Shown piece by piece: positions 49,626 through 57,336 of a stretch of 64,000 bases of DNA. Position 1 is the first letter of the stretch. Each line of letters starts with the position of its first letter. Source of the stretch: Paraconexibacter algicola (GTDB lineage: Bacteria; Actinomycetota; Thermoleophilia; Solirubrobacterales; Solirubrobacteraceae); contig NZ_PYYB01000003.1 of assembly GCF_003044185.1 (NCBI RefSeq), forward strand, positions 372,001 through 436,000, given 5' to 3'. Position numbers and translations under genes: made by a program. Below the pieces are notes generated by a model. That model saw only the letters and a program-made list of their open reading frames with translations, was not told where the DNA came from and ran no database searches.

Positions 49626-49933
49626 GCGCGCACCCGCCCGGCCCGCGCCGCGTCCCCGCCTGGGTGCCCGCCCTCCGCGAGCTCGCCGACCAGCCCGGCG
49701 GCATCGCACCGCACGAAGCCGGCCGGCTCGTCCACGCGCACCGCCCCGGCGGCTGCCAGACCCGGAACGCGCGCCCGCTCACCCCCGACGACTGCTGCCA
49801 GTGGGTCGACCGCGACGGGCGCGCCGCCCTCCGGCTCCTCGCGCTCCTGCCGAACCCCGCCGCACTGCCCGCACTGCCGCCGGCGCCCGCGCCGCCCACC
49901 GCCACCCCCGACCTCGACCCGGAGACCCGATGA
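49622..49933 (+). CDS. Hypothetical phage protein with Cys pairs, 103 residues
   Basis: Starts with an ATGA overlap. The N-terminal PAWVPALRELADQPGGIAPH and GRLVHAHRPGGCQTRNARPL, then DDCCQWVDRDGRAALRLLAL, suggest a small helical DNA-binding-like fold with three Cys. The last 30 residues are Pro/Ala-rich. Function unknown. Overlaps the ASCH-like gene by 4 nt. Confidence 0.55.
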   Translation: MSAHPPGPRRVPAWVPALRELADQPGGIAPHEAGRLVHAHRPGGCQTRNARPLTPDDCCQWVDRDGRAALRLLALLPNPAALPALPPAPAPPTATPDLDPETR

Positions 49934-50784
49934 TCGTCACCAAGACCCTCGCCCGCGAGATCGTCCACGGCCGCAAGACCGAAGCGCGCATCCCCATCCG
50001 CACCAGCCCCGACGGCGTCGTCCGACCCTGCCCCTACCGGCCGTCCCCGCCGAACAGCCCGCCGCGCACCTACACCGTCCAGACCCGGACCGGCGGCCCC
50101 GAGATCGCCCGGATCGAAGTCCTCAGCAACGCGCGCGCCCGGCTCGCCGACCTCACCTACCCCGACGTGCGCGCCGAAGGGTTCCGCACGACCGCCGCGT
50201 TCGCCGACGCGTGGATGACCACCCACGACGCCGCCTGGCCTCCGCGCCAGACATGCGCGCGCTGCGACGGCGACGGCAACGTCGACTGCGCCGACTGCTG
50301 GACCACCACCCCGACCGGCCCCTACCGCGCCCACCCCCTCGACGCGCACCCCTGCCCGCTCTGCGACGGCACCGGCGAAACGCTCGCCCCGATCGACGAC
50401 GACCTCGTCCTCGCCCGCTTCACCGACCGCCACCACGACCAGCGCGTCTGGATCGTCCGGTTCCGGCTCCTCGACGCTCCCCGCCTCCTCGCCTCGGACT
50501 CGTCGCACGGCTACACGACCCGGGCGCGCGACGCGCTCCCCGACGAGCCCGAAGCGGTCGACGACGCTACCCTCGAGCACTTCGCCCGCGACGCCGCCGA
50601 GCGCCGCGCCGGCGAGCCCGGTCGGCGCGCCGAGCACGCACGGCGGCTCATGCGCGCGAACCAGGAGCGCACGAAACGGCTCCTCGCCGCGGACCCGGCG
50701 GCGGTCCTCGCGCTCGAGGAGGCGCGCGCCGCGCGGCTCGCCGCGATCGAACAGCACGCCGACGACGGAAGGAACGCCGCATGA
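49930..50784 (+). CDS. ASCH-like domain protein interrupted by DnaJ-type zinc knuckles
   Basis: The 284-residue product starts MIVTKTLAREIVHGRKTEAR and has ARIEVLSNARARLADLT followed by DVRAEGFRTTAAFADAW. This is the pattern of phage ASCH domains (GxKTxxxR, then AEGFxxxxxFxxxW). Between about residues 107 and 155 two CxxCxGxG-type knuckles are inserted (CARCDGDGNVDCADC and CPLCDGTGE). The ASCH strand set resumes with QRVWIVRFRLLDAPRLL. The C-terminal 90 residues are charged helix. ASCH domains bind RNA or nucleotides. Role in the phage unknown. Confidence 0.6.
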   Translation: MIVTKTLAREIVHGRKTEARIPIRTSPDGVVRPCPYRPSPPNSPPRTYTVQTRTGGPEIARIEVLSNARARLADLTYPDVRAEGFRTTAAFADAWMTTHDAAWPPRQTCARCDGDGNVDCADCWTTTPTGPYRAHPLDAHPCPLCDGTGETLAPIDDDLVLARFTDRHHDQRVWIVRFRLLDAPRLLASDSSHGYTTRARDALPDEPEAVDDATLEHFARDAAERRAGEPGRRAEHARRLMRANQERTKRLLAADPAAVLALEEARAARLAAIEQHADDGRNAA

Positions 50785-51299
50785 CGACCGTGGACCGCAA
50801 CCCCCAGATGGACGACCAAGGAGCGACGCCTCACGAGCAGTACTGGCGCGAGGCGCAGCAGGCGATGGCCCGCGAGCGTGACAAGGCGCGCGTCGAGGTC
50901 AAGCTGCTGCGCGCTGCGCTTGAACACGCCGCCGAAATCGCCCGGGACGCGGCAGCCATGCGGTGCACGTGCGAGGGTTACTACACGTGCAACCGCTGCC
51001 TGCACGACATCGCCAACCGGGCCGAGGACGCAGCCGAGTTCCTCGGTCATGTCCTCCAAGGCGACGAGGCCACGCTCGACAACCTGCGCGTCACCTACGG
51101 CATCTGCGGGGGTTCCGGCGAGCCGATGCAGCGGGACGACGTCCCGTACGTCCCCGCCGCCCTGCTGGACGAGGCGCGCGGCGGCTTCGAGCGGCTGCAG
51201 GGCATCCGCTACGCCGAAGTCGTCGCCATAGCGCTGACTGCTGCTTCGACCGAGGACGGGGACAACCCCCACATGGACCAGAAGGGGAGCGATGACTGA
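50781..51299 (+). CDS. Hypothetical phage protein, 172 residues, coiled-coil with Cys cluster
   Basis: Starts with an ATGA overlap and a GGAAGG site 9 nt upstream. A coiled coil (about 17-62: YWREAQQAMARERDKARVEV) precedes a Cys cluster (RCTCEGYYTCNRCLHDI) that may bind zinc. The C-terminus contains the shared STEDG peptide encoded by the first junction repeat, then a further 11 residues. Unknown function. The stop overlaps the next gene by 8 nt. Confidence 0.55.
   Translation: MTTVDRNPQMDDQGATPHEQYWREAQQAMARERDKARVEVKLLRAALEHAAEIARDAAAMRCTCEGYYTCNRCLHDIANRAEDAAEFLGHVLQGDEATLDNLRVTYGICGGSGEPMQRDDVPYVPAALLDEARGGFERLQGIRYAEVVAIALTAASTEDGDNPHMDQKGSDD
51243..51261 (+). repeat. Start-associated repeat, copy 1
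   Basis: GCTTCGACCGAGGACGGGG at the 3' end of the 50781 gene, 30 nt before the next start codon. Matches the consensus TTCGACCGAGGACSGGGG exactly. Confidence 0.8.
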
Positions 51300-51939
51300 T
51301 CGCCGCTGCAAGGCTGACCGATTCCCACCGCAGGTCATTGACGCGATGGTCCGCTACGCCGCCGAACCGGTCGATGACGACGGTCACACCGACTGCTACT
51401 ACGCCGGGATGCTGGACGCCGCCCTCCGTGTGATGGCCGAGCCGCACCCGGACGAGGTCGCGGCCATGCTGGACCCGCTCGGTATCGAGCTTCCTTCCGC
51501 TTCGACCGAGGACGGGGGCGTCACCGGCGTCCAGGCTCCCGCCGGGCGCAGTCGCGCCGCGCGTATGGCCGCGGAGTTCAACACGCACCCGAACAGCCTG
51601 GGACCTGCGCACGTCCGCGCCCTCGCCGCGACGCTCATGGGCGAGGAGTCCCAGGAGCTACTGGTCGAGTTGACCGGCGACGAGGCCGACCGCAGCAAGA
51701 TCGCGCGCGAACTGGCGGACGTGACCTACGTCGCCTACACGATCGCTTGGAGCTACGGCATCGACCTCGACGCCGCGCTGCGCGAGATCCATCGTGCGGC
51801 GATGGACAAGATCCATGCCAACGTTCGCCGCGAGGGCGACGGGAAGATCATCAAGCCGCCCGGCTTCGTGCCCCCGGACATGACCCGCGCTGTCGAACGC
51901 GGCCTCTCTTCGACCGAGGACCGGGGCGACGATGCCTGA
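51292..51939 (+). CDS. Fusion of a small phage protein with a MazG-like nucleotide pyrophosphohydrolase
   Basis: The 215-residue frame has two modules. Residues 1-70 (RFPPQVIDAMVRYAAEPVDD, DCYYAGMLDAALRVM) resemble a separate small protein and end in ASTEDGG, the junction-repeat peptide. Residues about 92-200 are a MazG-like domain: MGEESQELLVEL provides ExxE and KIARELADVTYVAYTIAW provides ExxD. GIDLDAALREIHRAAMDKIH fits the phage dNTP-pyrophosphatase family. An internal ATG at 51565 could start the enzyme alone. MazG enzymes hydrolyse NTPs to NMP plus PPi. The C-terminus again ends in SSTEDRGDDA. Confidence 0.75.
   Translation: MTDRRCKADRFPPQVIDAMVRYAAEPVDDDGHTDCYYAGMLDAALRVMAEPHPDEVAAMLDPLGIELPSASTEDGGVTGVQAPAGRSRAARMAAEFNTHPNSLGPAHVRALAATLMGEESQELLVELTGDEADRSKIARELADVTYVAYTIAWSYGIDLDAALREIHRAAMDKIHANVRREGDGKIIKPPGFVPPDMTRAVERGLSSTEDRGDDA
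51499..51520 (+). repeat. Start-associated repeat, copy 2 (inside a gene)
   Basis: The sequence begins GCTTCGACCGAGGACGGGG. Unlike the others it lies within an open frame, at the seam between the two modules of the MazG fusion, 45 nt before an internal ATG. Confidence 0.8.
51909..51928 (+). repeat. Start-associated repeat, copy 3
   Basis: TTCGACCGAGGACCGGGGCG. Its GGGG lies 5 nt, and its GAGGA 11 nt, before the ATG at 51932. It encodes the STEDRG peptide of the preceding gene. Confidence 0.8.
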
Positions 51940-52156
51940 GGTCGCCCGGATGTACCCGACCATTCGTGAGTGGCTTCGCGGCGGCACGGTCGCCACCGAA
52001 CCCCTGATTGTCGAGCTGCTCCACGCCATCAACCACGCTGACGCTGGGGGTAGCTTCCGCGCAAGCCAAGGCAAGCCGTTCTGCGGCGAGTGTCACGTCT
52101 GGCGTAGCCAGCAGCATCGTTCCGCCCCTTCGACCGAGGACGGGGGCGTCGCATGA
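51932..52156 (+). CDS. Hypothetical phage protein, 74 residues
   Basis: Overlaps the MazG fusion gene by 8 nt and the next gene by 4 nt. The product (MYPTIREWLRGGTVATEPLI, ELLHAINHADAGG) has a CxxC (FCGECHVWRS) and ends PSTEDGGVA from the repeat. No family recognised. Confidence 0.55.
   Translation: MPEVARMYPTIREWLRGGTVATEPLIVELLHAINHADAGGSFRASQGKPFCGECHVWRSQQHRSAPSTEDGGVA
52129..52148 (+). repeat. Start-associated repeat, copy 4
   Basis: TTCGACCGAGGACGGGGGCG, with the G-run 6 nt before the ATG at 52153. Encodes STEDGG at the end of the preceding protein. Confidence 0.8.
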
Positions 52157-52461
52157 CCGCTCACGATCACCGGACGTTCGTTCCGGGCTGCTATCGCTGT
52201 GAACTCGGCCGCGACGAGGCGATGGACGCCCTCGTGGCCGAGCGTGACGAAGCTCTGGCCGAGGTCGAGACGGCATGGACGGAGGGCTATGACGCCGCCG
52301 TCCACATGCTGCGCGTTGGCGCGTCGTGCGCGAGCGGGCAGACGGAGCAGGCGCTTGGCCAAGCGGCAGACGTCGTCGCGCGGTGCCGCGACGAGCAACA
52401 CGACTGGTGGGTCCGCCATCGCCCTACTTCGACCGAGGACCGGGGTGAAGCCGATGCGTAG
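52153..52461 (+). CDS. Hypothetical phage protein, 102 residues
   Basis: The product has FVPGCYRCELGRDEAMDAL with a CxxC pair and a coiled-coil-like VAERDEALAEVETAWTEGYD. It ends TSTEDRGEADA from the repeat. Unknown function. Overlaps its neighbours by 4 and 8 nt. Confidence 0.55.
   Translation: MTAHDHRTFVPGCYRCELGRDEAMDALVAERDEALAEVETAWTEGYDAAVHMLRVGASCASGQTEQALGQAADVVARCRDEQHDWWVRHRPTSTEDRGEADA
52428..52445 (+). repeat. Start-associated repeat, copy 5
   Basis: TTCGACCGAGGACCGGGG, with the G-run 8 nt before the ATG at 52454. Encodes STEDRG. Confidence 0.8.
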
Positions 52462-52639
52462 CCGCTGCGGCGTCGTCAACGGCGACGAGTACGAATGCGC
52501 CCTGTGTGGCGGGCTGGTGCCGAACCCGGAGGGCACGCTCTCGGCGGCGTCGACGACATGGTGCGCGGAGGCGCAGCAGCAGGCCGCGATCCGGCTTCGG
52601 GACGACGCCCCTTCGACCGACGAGGAGGGGAGCGCGTGA
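52454..52639 (+). CDS. Hypothetical phage mini-protein with CxxC, 61 residues
   Basis: ATG at 52454 overlaps the preceding gene by 8 nt. The product reads MRSRCGVVNGDEYECALCGG, then AASTTWCAEAQQQAAIRLRD, and ends PSTDEEGSA. Four Cys could form a zinc knuckle. Unknown family. Overlaps the next gene by 4 nt. Confidence 0.5.
   Translation: MRSRCGVVNGDEYECALCGGLVPNPEGTLSAASTTWCAEAQQQAAIRLRDDAPSTDEEGSA
52611..52630 (+). repeat. Start-associated repeat, copy 6 (diverged)
   Basis: CTTCGACCGACGAGGAGGGG: the 5' half matches the consensus, while the 3' half has a small insertion giving a stronger GAGGAGGGG ribosome binding site 5 nt before the GTG at 52636. Confidence 0.7.
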
Positions 52640-52947
52640 GCCTGCGACACGGGCGACTCGCCCACATGATCGACGAGATCCGCGACCACATCCGCGACCA
52701 CCCACAAGCACACGTCCTCATCGCGAGCCGATCGCTCACCCCCGACGACCTCGCACCACACCCGCCCGGCGCACGCGTCCGGCATGACCGCATCGACCTC
52801 GCCGATGGCGGCACCGTCCGGTTCGTCCGCAGCCCCGCAGGCGGACGAGGACGCGCCGTCGACGCCGCATACGTCGACAGCGACACGCCGACGAGCGTCA
52901 TCGCCGCGATCGCACCGTGCATCGCCGCCGTATCCCGAGGCGCGTAG
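52636..52947 (+). CDS. Hypothetical phage protein, 103 residues
   Basis: GTG start overlapping the upstream stop. The product (AHMIDEIRDHIRDHPQAHVL, IASRSLTPDDLAPHPPGARV) is an alpha/beta protein ending VIAAIAPCIAAVSRGA. It resembles no family I can name. It is the last of the repeat-linked genes and does not end in the shared peptide. Confidence 0.5.
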   Translation: MSLRHGRLAHMIDEIRDHIRDHPQAHVLIASRSLTPDDLAPHPPGARVRHDRIDLADGGTVRFVRSPAGGRGRAVDAAYVDSDTPTSVIAAIAPCIAAVSRGA

Positions 52948-53128
52948 ACGCCCGCCGACCCGCCCGCTACCCTACGAACCGAGCCCGGCCAGCGCCCCGC
53001 CACGAGGCGCGCCACGAGCAACACGCGCTCTAGCCCCGGCACGCCCACACCCAGGCACCCCGGCCGCCCCGCGACGGCCACGCAACACCCCCGAACACCA
53101 CGGACCCAACCCCAGAGGGGGGGTACCC

Positions 53129-53446
53129 ATGACCCAAGCACGCCCACACGGGAACCCCGCGGTTCCGGTCCCCCCCCCTAGCGGGGAAACGGGCGCTGGT
53201 CGGCGGCCGAGCAACGTCGTGCGGGGGTACGGGGCGGCGCACAAGCGGCTGCGTCGGCGGCTCGCGTCGCAGGTCGCGTCGGGCACGGTTCCGTGCGCGC
53301 GGTGCGGCGAGTTGATCGCGCCGGGCGAGCCGTGGGATCTCGGCCACGATGACTTCGACCGGTCCCGGTACTCGGGGCCGGAGCACGCGCGGTGCAACCG
53401 CGCGACGGCAGGGCGGCGCAAGCGACCGGCGTCGCGGGTCTGGTAG
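53129..53446 (+). CDS. HNH endonuclease
   Basis: ATG with GAGGGGGGG upstream; 105 residues. After a Pro-rich leader, YGAAHKRLRRRLASQVASG, PCARCGELIAPGEPWDLGHD and SGPEHARCNRATAGRRK show the HNH/zinc finger arrangement of phage HNH nucleases. Such nucleases just upstream of terminase take part in DNA packaging in HK97-type phages. The preceding 181 nt (52948-53128) hold no gene or clear signal. Confidence 0.85.
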   Translation: MTQARPHGNPAVPVPPPSGETGAGRRPSNVVRGYGAAHKRLRRRLASQVASGTVPCARCGELIAPGEPWDLGHDDFDRSRYSGPEHARCNRATAGRRKRPASRVW

Positions 53447-53749
53447 ATGGCCCGGGCGCGGAAGCAGTCGGTGCGCGCAGCGGTGCTGCGCGACCTCGCA
53501 GCGATCAGGAAGGCGGACGCGGCGCTCGCTGATGGTGGGCTCGCCGCGCTGGCCGTGTCGCTGGCCGAGCAGATGGACTCTCCGGGCACGACCGGGACGG
53601 AGCGCGCGTCGTGCGCTCGCGCGTTGACGCAGGCGCTCGCGGAGTTGCGCGAGCTCGCGCCGCCGAAGAAGAAGGAGGACGCGGTCGATGAGCTCAAGCA
53701 GCGGCGGGAGCAGCGCCGGCGCGCTGCTGATGGGGGCGCAGGAACCTAG
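53447..53749 (+). CDS. Terminase small subunit (probable)
   Basis: Starts right after the HNH stop; 100 residues. The helical N-terminus (RKQSVRAAVLRDLAAIRKAD, ALAVSLAEQMDSPGTTGTER) and basic C-terminus (PPKKKEDAVDELKQRREQRR) fit small terminase proteins, which bind the packaging site. Assignment rests mainly on its position before the large subunit and 62-nt overlap with it. Confidence 0.65.
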   Translation: MARARKQSVRAAVLRDLAAIRKADAALADGGLAALAVSLAEQMDSPGTTGTERASCARALTQALAELRELAPPKKKEDAVDELKQRREQRRRAADGGAGT

Positions 53750-55175
53750 AGTCCGGGTCGTTCCGCCGTACGTGTCGTCGGCGGGCGCGGAGATCATCGA
53801 GTGCGCCGAGCTCGCCGGCCTGCATCTCGATCCGTGGCAGCGCGCGACGCTGACCGACGCGTGCGGCGAGCGGGCGGACGGCCGTTGGTCCGCGTACGAG
53901 GTCGGGCTCGCCGTGTCGCGGCAGAGCGGGAAGGGCTCGATCCTCGAGGCGCGCGAGCTCTGCGGCGCGTTCGTGTTCGGGGAGCGGCTGATCATCCACT
54001 CGGCGCACGAGCAGGCGACGAGCTCGGAGCACTTCCGGCGGCTGCTGATCCTCATCGAGAGCGTCCCGGACTTCGACCAGCGCGTGCGGCGCGTCGTCAA
54101 GGGCAAGGGCTCGGAGGCGATCGAGCTCAAGTCGGGGGAGCGCATCCTCTTCAAGACCCGGACCGGGGGCGGCGGTCGCGGCCTGACCGGGGACCTCGTC
54201 GTGCTCGACGAGGCGATGATCCTGCCCGAGCAGACCGTCGGCGCGCTCGTGCCGACGATGGCCGCGCGCTCGCTGGTCGGGAACCCGCAGATCTGGTACG
54301 CCGGGTCGGCGGTCGACAAGACGGTTCACGAGCACGGGCTCGTCTTCTCGCGCGTCCGGTCGCGCGCGCTCGAGCAGGCGGCGCGCGTCGCGTGGTTCGA
54401 GTGGTCGCTCGACCTCGCGTCCCCGGACGAGGTCACGCCGGAGATCGCGTCGGACCCGGAGAACTGGGCGAGGACGAACCCGGGGTTCGGTCGCCGGATC
54501 TCGCTCGAGCATGTCGCGTCGGAGCAGAGCGGCGCGCTGGGGCCGCGGACGTTCGCGGTCGAGCGGCTCGGGGTCGGCGACTGGGAGGAACCCGACGCCG
54601 TGAAGGACCAGGGGCTCGACTACGAGCTATGGCTCGCGCTCGAGGACCGCGCGAGCCGCCCGCTCGATCCGGTGTCGTTCGCGTACGACGTGACCCCGGA
54701 CCGCGGGTACTCGGCGATCGCCGCCGGGGGGATGCGCGCGGACGGGCTCGGGCACGTCGAGATCATCGAGCACGCGGCCGGCACGCACTGGGTCGTCGAT
54801 CGGCTCGTCGCGCTGAACGCGAAGCATCGGCCGCACGAGGTCGTCTGCGACGAGCGGTCGCCGGCGATGTCGCTCGTCGACGACCTGCGCGCCGCCGGCG
54901 TGAACGTTCGGACGCTCTCGGCGTCCGAGCACGCCCAGGCGTGCGGCCAGTTCGCCGACGCCGTGAACGACCCGAACGGAGGGACGATGCGTCACCTCGG
55001 ATCACCCGAACTGAACGCCGCGGCGCGCGGCGCCGTGAAGCGCCCGCTCGGCGACGCGTGGGCGTGGTCGCGTCGCAACTCGAAGGTGGACATCTCGCCG
55101 ATCGTGGCGGGCACGCTGGCGTACGCGTCGGCGCGGCGCGCGGCGCAGTCGGCCCCGTGGGTCGGGGCGTACTGA
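53688..55175 (+). CDS. Terminase large subunit
   Basis: The ATG at 53688 is chosen because AAGGAGG precedes it by 9 nt, though it lies inside the small subunit gene; 495 residues. AVSRQSGKGSILEARELCGA (Walker A near 80) and GDLVVLDEAMILPEQT (Walker B near 172) form the ATPase. DVTPDRGYSAIAAGGM and VVCDERSPAMSLVDDLRAAG contain nuclease-domain acidic residues. The enzyme cuts concatemers and pumps DNA into the prohead. It shares one base (TGATG) with the portal gene. Confidence 0.92.
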   Translation: MSSSSGGSSAGALLMGAQEPRVRVVPPYVSSAGAEIIECAELAGLHLDPWQRATLTDACGERADGRWSAYEVGLAVSRQSGKGSILEARELCGAFVFGERLIIHSAHEQATSSEHFRRLLILIESVPDFDQRVRRVVKGKGSEAIELKSGERILFKTRTGGGGRGLTGDLVVLDEAMILPEQTVGALVPTMAARSLVGNPQIWYAGSAVDKTVHEHGLVFSRVRSRALEQAARVAWFEWSLDLASPDEVTPEIASDPENWARTNPGFGRRISLEHVASEQSGALGPRTFAVERLGVGDWEEPDAVKDQGLDYELWLALEDRASRPLDPVSFAYDVTPDRGYSAIAAGGMRADGLGHVEIIEHAAGTHWVVDRLVALNAKHRPHEVVCDERSPAMSLVDDLRAAGVNVRTLSASEHAQACGQFADAVNDPNGGTMRHLGSPELNAAARGAVKRPLGDAWAWSRRNSKVDISPIVAGTLAYASARRAAQSAPWVGAY

Positions 55176-56410
55176 TGCCGCTGTTCCGTCGCCGTCGGGC
55201 GAACGACGAGGTCAAGTCCGTCGACGTGCTCCCCGAGGCGTTCTGGGAGTACCTGCAGTCCGCGCCGCAGCTGCGGAACCCGCACGCGGAGGACGCGGTC
55301 GGGCTCCCGGCGCTGCTCGCCGTGATCCGGCTGCTCGCGCACAGCGCGGGCATGGTGCCGATCCACGTCCTGCGTGACGGCGACGTGCGCGAGCCGGCGC
55401 GGGATACGTGGCAGTGGGCGCGGATGACGCGCCGGCCCGGCCCCGCCCCGCTGACCCCGTTCGCGCTGACCGCGGACCTCGCCGCGAACTTCGCGGGCCG
55501 CGGGAACGCGTACGTGCGCCTCTTCCTCCCGGACGGGCGGCCCGCACCGGATCGGCCGACGGTCCTCGCGATGCGGTCGCTCGACGCGGGGAAGGTGAAG
55601 CCGCGGATCTCCGCGACCGGGGACGTCGTGTTCGACGACGGCACCGGCGAGAACGTCGTGAGCCGGGGGACGCGCGAGGTCTTGCAGGTGCGGTCGTTCA
55701 GCCTCGGGGACGGGCTCGAGGGGCTCTCGCCGATCACGGCGGCGCGCCTGATGATCACCGGGGCGCTCGACCGGCAGCGGCTCGAGAGCAGCCATCTGCA
55801 GAACGGGTACGCGCCGGGGTTCGGCGTGCAGTTCCCGCCCGGCGTGAGCAAGGCGCAGGCGGACGAGTGGCTCGAAGCTACGGAGGCGAAGCATCGCGGG
55901 TCGAGCAAGGCGGGGAAGATCCTCGCGGTCGGCGGCGGCGCGACGCTCCTCAGCGTCCCGGTGTCGCTGCGGGACGCGCAGTTCGCCGAGCTCACGAAGC
56001 TGACCATCGAGCAGTGCTGCGCGATGTACCAGGTGCCCCTGTCGTTCTTCGTCGCCGGCGCCGCCCCGTCCGAGGACGACTGGCGGTTCCTGACGACGTT
56101 CGCGCTCGGCCCGTTCTTCACGGCGTACACGCAGGCGCTGAACGCGTCCGATCAGCTGTTCCCCGAGCGCGGCGAACCGCTGTTCACGGAGGCGCTCACG
56201 GACGCGCTGCTGCGACCGGACACGCCGACCCGCTACGAGATGTACCGGATCGCGCGGCAGGGCGGCTGGATCACCGCGAACGAGGTCCGGCGCAAGGAGA
56301 ACTTCCCGGACGTCCCGGGCGGCGACTCGATCCAGGAGACCCCGGTCGGGGGCGCGCCGAACGCGTCGTCCGGCCCGACCCCGCCGGCCGATCCGGCGGG
56401 CACACCGTAG
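55175..56410 (+). CDS. Portal protein (HK97 family)
   Basis: The 411-residue product has LPALLAVIRLLAHSAGMVPI, VLQVRSFSLGDGLEGLSPIT, LEATEAKHRGSSKAGKILAV and MYQVPLSFFVAGAAPSEDDW. These match the Phage_portal family, including the tunnel and stem regions. The dodecamer forms the DNA gate at one capsid vertex. The C-terminus (GGAPNASSGPTPPADPAGTP) is disordered. Confidence 0.93.
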   Translation: MPLFRRRRANDEVKSVDVLPEAFWEYLQSAPQLRNPHAEDAVGLPALLAVIRLLAHSAGMVPIHVLRDGDVREPARDTWQWARMTRRPGPAPLTPFALTADLAANFAGRGNAYVRLFLPDGRPAPDRPTVLAMRSLDAGKVKPRISATGDVVFDDGTGENVVSRGTREVLQVRSFSLGDGLEGLSPITAARLMITGALDRQRLESSHLQNGYAPGFGVQFPPGVSKAQADEWLEATEAKHRGSSKAGKILAVGGGATLLSVPVSLRDAQFAELTKLTIEQCCAMYQVPLSFFVAGAAPSEDDWRFLTTFALGPFFTAYTQALNASDQLFPERGEPLFTEALTDALLRPDTPTRYEMYRIARQGGWITANEVRRKENFPDVPGGDSIQETPVGGAPNASSGPTPPADPAGTP

Positions 56411-56428
56411 ACCGAGGAGGTCACGCTC

Positions 56429-57310
56429 ATGTCCAGCACCGCGAAGCGGACGAACGAGATCAAGTCGTTCGGGATGAAGGTCACGGCGACCGAGGAGGAC
56501 GGCACCTTCGAGGGGTACGCCGCCGTGTTCGGGAACGTCGACCGCGGCAACGACATCATCGAGCCGGGCGCGTTCACGAAGACGCTGCAGGAGAACCCGG
56601 AGGTCCCGATCCTCTGGTCGCACGACCACACCCTGCCGCCGATCGGCGTGTCGACGTCGATGAAGCAGGACGAGCACGGTCTGCACGTCACCGGCCGCCT
56701 GTTCCTCGAGGGCGCGCGCGCCCGGGAGGTTCACGCCGCGATGAAGGGCGGCGGCCTCAAGGGACTGAGCATCGGGTACCGGACGATCCAGCGGTCGTTC
56801 GAGAAGGGCGTCCGGCACCTGAAGGAGCTCAAGCTCTCCGAGTTCAGCCCGGTCGTGTTCCCGATGAACGAGCTCGCCGGCGTGGACGCCGTGAAGAGCT
56901 ACGGGCTCTGGGGCGCCGCGGAGAGCGGTGTCGGCGAGCTCCTCGAGATGATCGCGTGCGGCACGCGGTTCATGGTGTGCGAGGTCTCGGAGGGCGACGC
57001 GGCGGACGCCTCGCGGATGCAGGGCATCCTCGGGTCGCTGTCGAAGCTGCTCGCCTCGGAGATCGCGCAGGTCGCCGCCGGTGAAGGGCAGCCGGAGAGC
57101 GACCAGGCCGACGCCGTGAGCGTCGCCTACGACGAGATGATGAGCGCCCCCGTGCGGGACGCGATCAAGAGCCTCGAGGCACTCCTCGAGCCCCCGGCCG
57201 ACCGCGAGGTCACCGAGGGCGACGACGGAGCCGCCCGTATCGCCGGGGAGCCGGACGTCGCGTCCACTCTGCAGGCGTTCCGTGACCGTGTCCTGCGGGA
57301 CGCGGCCTAA
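56429..57310 (+). CDS. HK97-type prohead protease
   Basis: ATG preceded by GAGGAGG; 293 residues. FEGYAAVFGNVDRGNDIIEP, PILWSHDHTLPPIGVS (catalytic His) and GGGLKGLSIGYRTIQRSF (catalytic Ser in GLSIGY) are the S78 protease signatures. It digests the scaffold part of the capsid protein. The last 90 residues may be a scaffolding extension (acidic helix). Confidence 0.93.
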   Translation: MSSTAKRTNEIKSFGMKVTATEEDGTFEGYAAVFGNVDRGNDIIEPGAFTKTLQENPEVPILWSHDHTLPPIGVSTSMKQDEHGLHVTGRLFLEGARAREVHAAMKGGGLKGLSIGYRTIQRSFEKGVRHLKELKLSEFSPVVFPMNELAGVDAVKSYGLWGAAESGVGELLEMIACGTRFMVCEVSEGDAADASRMQGILGSLSKLLASEIAQVAAGEGQPESDQADAVSVAYDEMMSAPVRDAIKSLEALLEPPADREVTEGDDGAARIAGEPDVASTLQAFRDRVLRDAA

Positions 57311-57336
57311 CCCCCACAGACAGAGGAGGATCGGGT

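Noticed and set aside
52948-53128. Possible small RNA or packaging site between the last repeat-linked gene and the HNH gene
   Set aside because: The 181 nt are C-rich and have no clear stem, promoter or repeat. A cos site is possible but nothing visible supports it.
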